The position numbers were made by a program, and so were the translations under genes. This document shows, piece after piece, positions 11,251-22,622 of a DNA stretch of 64,000 nucleotides. The stretch lies in contig OW285197.1 in the NCBI GenBank assembly GCA_935421135.1, positions 14,248,583 through 14,312,582 on the forward strand, read 5' to 3'. How positions within the stretch are numbered: position 1 is the first letter of the stretch; every line of letters starts with the position of its first letter. The notes under the pieces are model-generated. The model ran no database searches, was not told where the DNA came from, and saw only the letters and a list, made by a program, of their open reading frames with translations. This DNA is from Bugulina stolonifera (taxonomy: Eukaryota; Bryozoa; Gymnolaemata; Cheilostomatida; Bugulidae).

Positions 11251-13187
11251 AGTGTAGTGTTTCCATCAAACATCAAAGGCCCACCTCTGCCCTGTATCAA
11301 AAAGAACAGCTGGATTCTGCTGATTCATGTGCCCACATTAGCCGAGTCAGTCAATGCATTAGGTCTGGAAATACATGACCAACTGCTGAATATGCCAATA
11401 TGGAATAGCGGTAAGTTGCAGATCACTATAACATTTGGTAATTATGAATATTCTCACTATGTGCAACGAGTAAAACAACATTTTTATCAAGTATTCAGTT
11501 AGTCATATTGTTAATTAAATTAAATATACTTGGGTAGATTAAATATTTTTGGTAGGCATGGGTAGCCCCTCCGGTGGCATGAGTAATCCATCCAACCCAA
11601 TCCTCTCTTTATGGAGCAGCAAAAACTTGGAAAGTATGCTCATCCAGTAAAACTAACATTATCTATGTGCTGCACGGAGCCCTTTCAACACAGGTTAACG
11701 AATGTCCCTACAAAACTAACACTGGTATTTTACAGCCAATGGGATGCATAATACTAAAAGTAACAATGAATAGTTAAAAATTATATTACTAAATATGTGA
11801 AAAAAATATAAAAATCTCTAATCATGTCATATTAAATATGATATTATCATTATGATTATGAATTACAGTGTATTGTTATCATTATTTATGATTATATCCA
11901 TTCGCATCAAAAAATTAAATGAGACAGAAATGTCATGAGTCTGAAATGATAATAAAATATTTACATTATATAAGCTGTGGCAGCAGGGACACTATCTATA
12001 CACTATATTATATTGACTCGTTACTCTGTACTCTATACATCTATTTAATAGTTACTCTAAACACGATATATTCTATAGCATACACATTTGCACTATTTTA
12101 ATTATTTTGTCCTGTTTTGTTAATGGTTTATTAAATATAACTTATTATAACGTTTTCCCATGCTCACTTTACGTCAAGCCTAGATATTTATTATAACTTA
12201 TCATCTTTTCCATGCTCACACCAGGAGATAGACTTGCATATTAATAATTGTGACCACTTTACTTTACGTCAAGCCTAGACATGACACCACATTTAACTAG
12301 TTATTCATATTGGTTTTTTTATTACACCAAGCACCACCTTGATCCATAATCCCTTTTGTGGTGTGAACTTCATAATTTATGTCACCTTTAGCGGAACAAA
12401 CTTAAATATGTATTTATGCTGTTTTGTCGGTTTTTGGGCACCAAATGGTCCAATCACAACACCAAGCTACTTTTAGCAGCTATAGACAGTATACATGTAT
12501 AAAACTGAGCAAAAAACTTTGTTCCTTACCATTCGTTCACTGAGGAACAAATACAACTACCATTTGTATACGTATCTCTTGGACCAAGGTCTACTTTGTC
12601 AAAAGGCAAGTTATTATATTTTAACATGTTAATTTTGTACTTATATTTTTTCTTAGTTATTATATTTTAACATGTTAATTTTGTACTTAAAACAGCATAG
12701 TTATGGTTCTTTTAAATTACTCTCAACCTCCTGTAAAATTTATTAGTTAGCTGCTCATAAATTATACTTGTTGAAATAAGTGATCCTAGATTAAAAGTAT
12801 GAGTTGCAAATAGTAATATTCTAAAACCAAAATGAGTTACTTAAACTTCCAGATTTAGCAACTAAATTATGTAATGTCTATTCCTATAATTATGCACAGG
12901 GTTCCATTAACTTTAATTCTAGTACCTAGCTTCATTCTGCATGCTTTAAGTTGTTGCTCACAATATGCAAGTGAACTCGATTGTTGGTTTCATAGTCTTT
13001 TGAACCAAGGAGTAAGAGAGAAGGAGGCTCGTCCATGAAAACCTGTATATGTGTTACAATGGGCTTCCGGTGTTCAATGTGCGCCTCGGGTACTTGGTAA
13101 AGTCAGAAGAATGATGAATGTTTTTAAAAAAGTAAAATTCACACACCAGCTGAAATTAAAATATAAACAATGTCAACAATTGGTTAC
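11251..13187. other. AT-rich non-coding stretch
   Basis: No coding frame shows family features. A roughly 53-bp direct duplication lies at about 12605-12690 (AGTTATTATATTTTAACATG and following). A CATGCTCAC/TTTACGTCAAGCCTAGA block is repeated at about 12160-12190 and 12250-12280. Otherwise unremarkable. Confidence 0.5.
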
Positions 13188-13195
13188 ACTCTAAT

Positions 13196-13743
13196 TAGGC
13201 CTGCAACGATGAATCGATAACGATTCTCGATACGATTAATTTGCAGTATTTTCAATATCGATTCATTGCACTCAATTTTCGATTCTTGTTAAATATATAC
13301 TTAGTCTTGGTAATCCCAAGTTATAACCATAGCATGGTGGCGGAGCGCTCGCTTTACAAACGTGTGGTCATGAGTTTGAGTCTCAGTGAAGCACAACTTT
13401 TTTCTAGTAATTTTGTTGGCAATAAGTGGATAGCTATAAAATACATCATGTGCTAATATGTATTACTAATATAAGTCTATAATTATATAAATGCCCCAAA
13501 CATGCAATTTGTATTTGATATTCCACACAATTAGAAGGGTATGCTTCTGGAATCTATTCATTATACTCTTTTTAGTGATTCTAAAATGGAATTATCAACT
13601 CAACAGCTACAACTGACAGTGTTCTAAAATACTGTTGCGAAGAACTACTGCAACGTAAAGGGCATCGAATCGAAAAAATCGAAAAAGTTAATTGGCAGAA
13701 TCGAAAAAATCGAAACAGTATTTTGTGAATCGTTGCAGGCCTA
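13196..13743. mobile_element. Non-autonomous hAT-type element (MITE), 548 bp, with 8-bp target duplication
   Basis: Terminal inverted repeats TAGGCCTGCAACGAT (left) and ATCGTTGCAGGCCTA (right) are intact, and subterminal ATCGATT/AATCGAA-rich sequence is also inverted. The element is bounded by a perfect 8-bp direct repeat ACTCTAAT at 13188-13195 and 13744-13751. An 8-bp duplication and TAGG-type ends are characteristic of hAT transposons. No transposase frame is present, so it needs a partner elsewhere. A tRNA-like stretch lies inside (about 13335-13385). Confidence 0.85.
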
Positions 13744-14029
13744 ACTCTAATGAACAGGCTGACTATATACACACTACACATTTCAATGGGATACGATAGA
13801 TATTGGCAAGTAAATTCGCCAGATTTGAAGAAAATTGCGTATCTCGACATAAAATGACACTTTTTTCAAATACCAACATGCTCAACATAATAAGGAAAAA
13901 TAATTCTGATAGATTTAAACTTGCTGCAATTGGTTAAGTTGAAATTCAAATTTAAACTTTGCTCCTTCATAATAAAAAAAACGTACAAACGCCGAAATAG
14001 CGGTTAAAATGAGCATCCAATACGGTTAA

Positions 14030-14751
14030 GAACAGACAATTCTTAGCTCTAGGGAGTTTAGGGGTTATACAGAGCAAGTGGGAATTGCGCATGAAACCAG
14101 TAGTCCACTATATCTGCAGAGCAATGGGGCAGCGTAAAGGGCGGAGCAAACTGTGAAAAGAACCAGGACAGGGTAGGAGCATTGGCTGTGTATAGGGACA
14201 CATCGTTGGAGTCGGGCTATAGTCCAGCCCAATTGCTGTTAGGAAGGTCGTTAAGGGTGGGTCTGTCAAGGATAGCCCAAAGGGAAGTCGACAAATAATA
14301 ATGATAGGAGGAGGGTAAGAAACTTGGGTGATTTGGCAGTAAGTGATAAAGTCTGGGTAAAAACTTTTAATCAAGATTGTGGACGGGAGGCTAGGGTAAT
14401 GGGCAGGGCCCAGGAACCGGGCAGTTATTTAGTGCACGTAGACGAAGCAGTTGTTAGGAGAAATAGAAAACACTTTGCACTAATGCCAGTAAGTGACAGT
14501 GAGACAGAAGCTGGCTCTGAAACAGAAAATGACTTAGGAGAGGAGGATCAGGGAGGGGAAGAAGAGAATATAGAACCAGAACAGGATGTTAGGATCAGAG
14601 GTGAGTCCATAGTAGAAGGGCATGAAGTTGCTCAAGGGACAGACAGACAAAATGAACCAAGGGAGCAGAGACAGGCCGGAGTAGTGACAAGATCAGGGAG
14701 GGTGAGTAGGCCCAGCCCTAAGTACAGAGACTATGTAGTATATAAATAAAT
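14030..14751 (+). pseudogene. Ty3/gypsy-type integrase remnant (pol 3' end)
   Basis: The frame at about 14030-14110 reads HETSSPLYLQSNGAA, the conserved integrase-core stretch, followed by an in-frame stop and then AEQTVK. It continues with ALAVYRDTS...GYSPAQLLLGR and, from 14324, an open 141-residue frame with GDKVWVK-like, RRNRKH and TRSGRVSRPSP motifs typical of integrase C-termini in metaviruses of invertebrates. At least two stops (about 14117 and 14178) and a frame change show it is dead. No gag, protease or RT was recognised upstream; the 5' part is lost. Polypurine tract and LTR-like start follow at 14855-14879. Confidence 0.8.
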
Positions 14752-14854
14752 GGGTATGGGGCTAAGGAAAGAAGAATAAAGGGGCGGGGGTAGACAAAGG
14801 TAGTTACCGGAATGCAAAACATACATAAGCACTAGGTAACTCGCTGAGACAACA

Positions 14855-15063
14855 GAAAAGGGGAAAAAGAAAGGGGAATGTATTGGGAGCTAGGTAAGAG
14901 GACTAAGGCTAAGGGTATAGGTAAGATTATAAGGATAGCTTGGAGATAGCTGGAGACCTAAGAAGGGGACACTTTATGGTTGAGAGTGAAGGAGAGAGGT
15001 GATACATGACAGACTAACAGTACAGGCGAAGGATATATTAAACCTGTGAGTACAGACATTACA
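14855..15063 (+). mobile_element. Polypurine tract and putative 3' LTR of the gypsy remnant
   Basis: An uninterrupted purine run (14855-14878, AGAAAAGGGGAAAAAGAAAG and on) is immediately followed by TGTATTGGGA at 14879, the classic PPT-LTR junction. A possible LTR end is ...ATTACA at 15063, giving TGTA...TACA ends and about 185 bp. No second LTR was found in the window, so the right boundary is uncertain. Confidence 0.5.
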
Positions 15064-15410
15064 ATGATCATTAATTATATTATCATAATCATTAACATTA
15101 TTTTATAGGCCTATGATCTAATGTTAATATTTAATATAATCATTATGTTATCATTATTATTATTATTATACAAACAATGATTAATTAATTAATCATTAAT
15201 CAATTATTATTAATTATAACTTTATTATAATAGTATATAATTATAATATTTTACTATTATGATAATTATATTTAAATATTATAAGTATAATTATAATAAT
15301 TAATATTTATATTTATTATATTTAATTACAAAAGAAAATTAAAAATAAATTAAATTATATTAATATTATTTATTATAATTATTATTTTTATATCATATAA
15401 CATTAGTATT
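15064..15410. other. Extremely AT-rich low-complexity tract
   Basis: About 350 bases made almost only of A and T (ATTAT/ATAAT words) with no gene. Composition is sharply different from both flanks. Confidence 0.8.
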
Positions 15411-15969
15411 GATGAAGGTCCACTAGACTGAGCATATTAGTTAACTTTAAGTTTATGTAATTGGAACCAGAGGACAAAGGAAACTTTATTGCGATGCAAA
15501 ACAGTCAATGATATTTTATTGTAACTATCACATGTACAAGACATGTACGTGTCTTTTCAAAGCTGTTTTTCTTTTTTGTATAGCTTTGTATTCTTTTAAC
15601 ATTGATATCTGTTCAGAACAGCAATTGTACGAGAGTGAATACGAGTAAGACGTCACATTAAGAATATCAATAGCCCTTGATCCACAGTTCAGTATTCGGT
15701 AGTTGCTTTATCAATTAAATAAACAGAAAAGGGCTATCGGGTTGGCTCATAGATGTTTGAGGGCGGGAGGGTAATCGCGTCCGCAGCCATTTTGTGCTAA
15801 TGGCGAGCGAAAAAGCGTAGTCTGCAAAAAAAAATAAAAAAATGTGTCTGCACAAAATCCCTGGATCAGTACAGTACGTGTTCAGGGATTTTACCCAAAC
15901 ACATAACATTTTGATATTCTGCTCTTGCTTGGAATTAGAACTCGAGAGTGTTAAGTACCGGCATCTCTA

Positions 15970-16520
15970 AACATTACATTAAATACCTGGGTGTGATCAT
16001 CCAGTCTAATCTAAAGTTCACCTCTCACATGAGTTTAAAAATTACCAAAGCTAAACGGCAACTGGGTATGGTTAGGGGGGCGGGCACTCGACAGATCAAC
16101 CAAAGATGCTAAGCTACTTGCATATACTAGTCTCTGTCGGCCACACATGGAATATGCATCTGCCGTCTGGGATCCCGTCCATGATTACTAAATTACCAAC
16201 ATTGAAATGGTACAAAACAGTGCTGTGCGCTACATCTGTAACTTAAAAGGTAGAGTTAGCATATTTGCTGTCCTCAAGGAACTTAATCTTGATACGCTTA
16301 GCAACCGCCGCAGGAAGAACCGACACAACCTCCTCTTACGCATTTTGGCGAATGAAGAACACCACAAAGCTCTTGCTAACACTTATGATGAGCTGATGAA
16401 CAGTCGCCCTACTAATATAATTGTCACTAGAGCTACTACAAGAGGTGACCCACCCACTATCTACGCAAAAACTTCTGCTTACCATGGTAGCTTTCTGCCC
16501 AGGACTATTTATACGTGAAC
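15970..16520 (+). pseudogene. Non-LTR retrotransposon (LINE) reverse transcriptase fragment
   Basis: Translated pieces read YLGVIIQSNLKFTSHM, then AYTSLCRPHMEYASAVWDP, then EMVQNSAVRYICN and an RR-rich tail, in different frames. These are the ordered C-terminal motifs of the CR1/L2/Jockey-like RT region. Frame changes (about 16085) and a stop after DPVHDY break it. AATAAA at 16687 may belong to its 3' end. 5' truncation is usual for LINEs. Confidence 0.8.
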
Positions 16521-16599
16521 TTAAGTCACAATTATTTAGGTATTCAAATCGTAAGAATATCACGTGACTAAATTCGCGTTCGCACAACTGTGTTATTTA

Positions 16600-19500
16600 T
16601 GTACAGCCTTAGTCCGCACACTCTCCGCACACTCATGCTTGTGGAAAAGTTTAATAACTTTAAATCTATTAAGTCTATCACCACCAAATAAAGTAGTATA
16701 GATTGATCACAGACCACAGGCTACATTCCCAGTGTCAATTAACCAATCACTATGCAGGATAGGCCACTGGAGCCTCTCTAAAAATCATGATTTTCATGTG
16801 GTGTTAAAACCATGTTAAACTATGAGAAAAGTTTTAATTTACATCTAATCATGTGCAAAAATATCTAATTACCTATATTATATACTCTATTGTAGTGGAT
16901 GGCTTTTAAATCTTTCAAAATAAAAAGATTAAAACCAAGCTGTATGAAAAATCATTCTCAACCATTTTTATTTTTGTATCCAATGAGATGGCCGCCTTTG
17001 ACAACATAGCCAATCAGCAGCGAGCACACGTGATTTCTTGGATAGAGTTATCTTCTCATATTATGCTTAGTTGTAAACTACAATGTATCATAATACATGT
17101 ACATGCATACTATGTTTTACTTGTACTACACTGATTCTAGCAAGTATTGCATAGAGTTATCTTCTCACATGCTTAGTTGCAAGCTATTAGATCATATTTT
17201 GTTCTACTTGTACACTGATTCTAACAAGTATTGCACTATGAAAGTGTTTTACATGCAATAATTATATAATGAGCTGCATGACAATGTTATTTATGTTCTT
17301 GATCCTTGTTTAGATTGGATTCTACATTTGAACTCTTGAATATTTAAGTAACACACATCTAGCATTACATATTAGGGAACAGTCCTACCTCACAGTATTG
17401 AGTATATACATGTAAATGTATATAATATAATAATGATAATTGTATATACATGTATGATAATTTAGATCCGTAATAGAAATAGTTGTAATTAAAAGTAATA
17501 TTCTCCAGCTCTATAGTTCTATGTATGATTTAACATGTTTATGACTACACTTAGGCATAGTACAGCATAGAATATACAATATGATATTAGGATTATTGTG
17601 TTCTGGTGATGCAGCATTTTATGTCAGAATGTTTGCCTCCTGGTCAAAGCTGATAGTGACATGTATGACTATGTAGCAAGCATGAAAAACATATATATTT
17701 TATACAGATCATAAGGTGTAATACGATTTCAATTGTTTGACTAATTAATCGCACTTCTTTTCTGTCTTCTGTTCTACATGTAAGCCAGCTGGCTAAAGGG
17801 TAATGGTGTACTTTGCCAGCCATTATCTACATTGCGTGTGTCTCTCGCTCTCTTCATGTATTTGCTCTGTTTGTGTTCTAAAACATGAAAGTACAAGTTC
17901 AATTTTATGAGTCTTGATCTTGTAAAACCTAATTCCCCATATAATTGTTTCTGTGTTGGGCTGTATTATTATCATTAGTAGGCTGCATTACTATTACTAG
18001 TAGGCTGCATTACTATTACTAGTAGGCTGCATCACTATGCACTAGTAGGCTGGTATGAAACTACTATATTATGTACAATATATTATACAAGTTAGTAGTG
18101 AAGTACATGTACATTGCTTGGCATTATGGCTCTGCTGCACTGCTAAGTAGCCAATAGCTGGCAAGTATAGTAGCTCTTAGTAAATAACATACCGCATGAC
18201 ATGACGCCGTAGGAATTATTGTCAACACTAAGCCAAGTACGGTTTTCCCCACCTCTGGGCAGGCAATACAGCTCTTCTTTAAATCCTTATAACTTGGAAA
18301 CTTTTGATAGCAGATACATAAATTATATATTAGAATGATGCTGAGAAGTTACTCTATCCATCCATGTAAAAAAAATGATAAAATTGTCATTTTGTAAAAA
18401 TGGGTTAGAAACCCTAAATTATTACAATAAACATAGCAACAAATCTATATTAGTGCAACATGTTAGCATAACATAAACATATGACCATAGTAATCTTGAC
18501 AAATGCCAAAAAACAGATGAGGCGTACCCCTTGCATCAAGCTCTAGTACGTTCTAAAAAAGAAGACGTAAGACGTACATAGATAGTTACTTGATAGATAG
18601 CTATTTATAATATTTCATAATATTAAATATTACTAACTAACTTCTTTATTTACTTGAATAAAAAATAAACTATCTATCTTGTACCTATAAAAAGTACCAG
18701 GTTAACCATTTTAGTGCTATTTAATCTTATTTTTAGTTTTGTAATTTTTAAATTATTTTTATTTTGTTTTCTTAAATTCAAATTGGTTTATTAAATGTAA
18801 AATAAAAACACAATCAAATATTGCAAGTATACGAAGTAGCCTATTAGTTAGCTATTGTTCTTGTTGGGCTACTTATTTTAAACCACTACTGTCTCACCAT
18901 TCGATGTTTGCAAGGAATATTGTTCATCTTATTTCATGAAGATTGATGTGTTGTTTATCTTTGTAAACCTAGTGGCAGCCAAGATAAACTCATTTGAATA
19001 TTGGCTATTATGACCTCCAGTCAGCATTGAGACCTGTTAAGTTCCTATGGCTATGCCTGTCCTAAGTCTATGCTTGTAACTTATGTACATAGGTAAGCTA
19101 CTAGCATCACATAGCTCAGTAATCTTATTGAGCCAACACTAACTGTCACTCTATAAATAACTCTTGTGCACAGCGACGAACAAGTAAGTTCGAGTCATGC
19201 TCGTAAAAACAATGCAATGAGTTGCCGGCCCCATGGCTATCTCTGTAGCATAGTTTTATATTGACTGCTTGGGTGCTTCCAAAATTCTCAACATAGGCTG
19301 ATTGAAGGTGAACTCAGCCAATATTAAAATAGCAGTTTCTTGACAGCAGACACAAACACAAACAACACATCAATCTTACTGAAAAAGGATGAGCAAGGTT
19401 ATTTGAAAATATTGAATGGTGCGACAGTAGTGTTCAAGTTTTAGTTTAGCTTTTTCGGTTACATGTTCACTCATGTTTTGTTGCATTTAAATTTATTTAT

Positions 19501-20260
19501 GAGGTTTGGTAACATTGCATTTGGCTTGCACCATAAGTATAAAAATCAGAGCAGCTGGAAAATTCGTAGAGACAGAAACAAAAACCAAGGTGTGTCTTGA
19601 CAAAATCGGAATACTTTGCAAGTAGGCCTATGCTTAGGACTACATGGCCTGATGAACTTAAACTGATCATTATGATTATGATTGTCATTATTATTATCAA
19701 AATGTCACGTGTCTCATGTAACACCTGTTTCACAGGTTTTGATTGTAATTTCTATTCGTCGTAATTTGAATTTAACTTTGCAGCTTCTCAACAAGAGCCT
19801 GAGTTACTCTTATTGAATGTTTCAACATAAGATATGAATGATGATCTGGTGTGCGGGTCAAGTCTTCAGATATAGTCATAACTAAATTACGGTTCACGCT
19901 ACAAGCTTTCTTGTCTTGGCTAGGTTCCTAGACCCCAGGTCACGGGGGAAAAAAGGAGCTATCAGAGTTGGAGGTCTTTTTTATTAGTCAACTATGATAA
20001 AATAATAGACTGTGGGCTGTATTAGGCCTATATATATTAAGTCTAAAGTCATTTTAATAAGCTACAGCATATTGCAAAATAACTCTAGAATCTAACTGAT
20101 GTATGCGTGGCGTATCTGGTGAGAATACCTTTTTGTCTCAGAGGATTGCTACCAGGGTTGTAATCTAATTCCAAATTATAACCCAGCTCACCACTTGACT
20201 AGTCACTCTTTCATACTCTTTCTGAATCCATTCTTGTAATTATTAATTATTTTATAAGCC
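16600..20260. other. Gene-poor AT-rich stretch
   Basis: No coding frame with recognisable features on either strand. A 22-bp repeat, CTGCATTACTATTACTAGTAGG, occurs about four times at 17970-18055. The rest looks like ordinary intergenic or deeply decayed repeat sequence. Confidence 0.5.
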
Positions 20261-20267
20261 ATTTTTG

Positions 20268-20485
20268 GACGGAAAGGCCAAGTACCTTCCCTCGGAGTAA
20301 TCATACAGTCAAATTTAAGATTTACCATCAGATAGCCAAGGAGAGCACTAAATCTCGGAACACCTGTGGGCATACAACACTTAATGTACCATACTCCAAA
20401 AGAAGTTAGGCTACTAGCCTCCACCATTCTATGCAGATCTATGCTTGAATATGCAAACGCTCTTACCAATGCACTAGTGTAGTAT
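20268..20485 (+). pseudogene. Second LINE reverse transcriptase fragment, same family
   Basis: The plus strand reads LGVIIQSNLRFT followed, after frame breaks, by PKEVRLLASTILCRSMLEYANALTN. These match in order the LGVIIQSNLKFT and HMEYASAVW motifs of the fragment at 15970-16520, so both derive from one LINE family. Heavily decayed and short. Confidence 0.65.
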
Positions 20486-21539
20486 TAGTTGTATAATGGC
20501 GATGTTAACCAAGTTATGCAAATAATTCACACATGCTATGGTAATGAAAAGTAGCCAGCTACTTGAGCTCAAGTCCATGGTCCAGCCAGCTGACTGAATG
20601 TGGCTGAGTGTTAATCTAATACAGGAACTTTGTCCATTGCGTTGTGATTTCGATTATTGGTTTTTGTAATGATGCTGGTTGGGGAAAATAGCTCCTAATT
20701 CTTGATTCCTAACCATGCAACTGGTTGCAGGCTGCTAACTAACTACTATCTACATTGTAGATTCACCATACTATGCTAGATCAAGCTCACTTAACGGAGC
20801 TATGGGGTTTAAAGTTCAGCTTTTTCAACCTGGGCCCATTGCCGCTTAGTGTCTAGTAAAACTACATTGTCGAATGCTGTAGCGTTAGGCGACTGTGGAT
20901 TATTTGGCTTATTTGGTTACTGTCGAGCCACTTGGCCATCCTATTTAATAGACCTCATAAGTACAAAACTTTTATGAGTGACAGAAGCTGGGTTCTTGAA
21001 CTCCTTCTACAACAGGAGTGCGTGGTCGGTGACCACTACATCAACCTACCACCCCACTGTGGTCATATACCCCGCCAGAATCTGGCTTTTCTTTTCGAAT
21101 CAATTGACTTTTTAATGTGCCTGTTTCTTTTATGTAGACACTACACGGGACTTCCAATATCCAATATTAAATTAGTCAGCTGCACTACAAGTTTCAGCAC
21201 ATGAACCACAGCTAACTGTAATTAGGAACACATGCTTTGATATTTGCTAGTTGTTAGCACATTTTTCTCCCAATGAAAGCAGCTCTGCTCTGTAAAAGTT
21301 GACAATTGAAATTTTCAGATTTTTGCAAATCAACTATTTGCATTACTTGATGCCTCTATGAGCAAATCTAAACTACTTCAGGAGTATGTAATATAGATGC
21401 TAAATTGCAAAGAAGCTGCCTCAAATTTCTAAAATACCTATGTAATCAGCAGAAATCATCTTCACCTAATCTTATGTCAATTTAGAAAACGTTTTTTATT
21501 ATCTCAACTCTTCCTCGCAATATAGCAGCAATATAGAGT

Positions 21540-21790
21540 AGGAGTAGCAGGTGGCTCAGTGGGTTAGAGCGCCTGCCCTGAGGTGCGAAAGCGCTGAAGG
21601 TTCAGGGTTCGAATCCCGCTGATATCGACTGACTACTGGGTCTTTGTACCACAGGTGTGCTCCAACCTGCCCACAAGCTGAGATCAAAAAAACCTGGCGC
21701 AGCTATTGCAGCCTTGTATGAGTACCATCAATTCTGTCGTCAGTGTCTGTCACTGAGTGATGCTGTATGGTAATTTTTAAAAAAAAACCC
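21540..21790 (+). mobile_element. tRNA-derived SINE with intact pol III boxes
   Basis: A-box TGGCTCAGTGGG at 21552-21563 and perfect B-box GGTTCGAATCC at 21606-21616. The 54-base spacing implies a tRNA head with a long variable arm. An unrelated body follows to an A-rich end near 21780. The body differs from the SINE family at 45.2-46.0 kb, so it is a second family. The tail and poor acceptor pairing argue against a functional tRNA gene. Confidence 0.75.
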
Positions 21791-22622
21791 AAAAACCCAA
21801 TTTTTTAAAAACTCCGTTGCAATTTCCTGTGTATAACAACAAAATGTGGTCTGGCATTCACTCCCTACAATAGTGTAATTCACTACTTTTAATAGAGCTG
21901 AAGCCTACAATGACATTATGCTGCCCAGCTGGTATTGGGCACACTGGCCCAACTGCTACTGGGCTTTCCAATGGTGTATACAGCTCAAAACCTCAAAATT
22001 TCAGTACAGTTCATCTTTAAATAGCGTGACATTGTGCCTCTCATTTTTATTAATTTGGTGATGACTAGAAATTCCTTAAGCTGCATTTAAGTTACACCAA
22101 CTCAGACTCCAACCTCTAACTTTGAGTCCAACTTTGTGCTTAAGCAACATCATTGATCATCAGCATTCACACTAATAACAAAGTCAAGCTCTATTTTGAT
22201 TAGAGTGAATTGCTACCCTAAGCCCTAAAGCTTTGAATTTGTTATCTCTAATCAAGAGCCAATCCTAGATTGTAAAATAGCTGGTGGTAATAAATACAAT
22301 GGTAATGAATATACCTCATCTTTGAAGTTGCTACAATATAAAATATACTCAATTGCAAGCTGAAGTGGACCTCAGCTTGCAATTGAGGGTTCAAAGGGTG
22401 AATACTAGTTTTTTTCTGCTTCTTGCTGAAATACTAGCTGGGCGGGTTTTCCTCTTCCTTTATTCAAGACACAGTACCTGTGCCTGATAGAATAAAGCTA
22501 CATTGGCTGTTGAAGGCTGCAAACAAAATATAAAGGGTTCTACCTTCTCCCATCGGCAATGTATTTCAGAGCTTGTGTTGGTTTGAAGTCATTTCCTTTT
22601 AGTGTTGTTCCGTTTTTTGCAG
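21791..22622. other. Upstream region of the SGNH-like gene
   Basis: No coding frame recognised apart from in-frame sequence immediately before 22623. An AATATAAAGGG TATA-like motif lies at about 22526, roughly 100 bases before the first modelled exon. Confidence 0.35.

Noticed and set aside
20932..21204. 90-residue plus-strand frame with HYINLPPHCGHIP
   Set aside because: Has a somewhat protein-like look but no recognised family, splice partner or promoter; left out of the annotation.
21540..21625. True tRNA gene
   Set aside because: A and B boxes are good, but acceptor ends do not pair convincingly and a SINE-like body follows.
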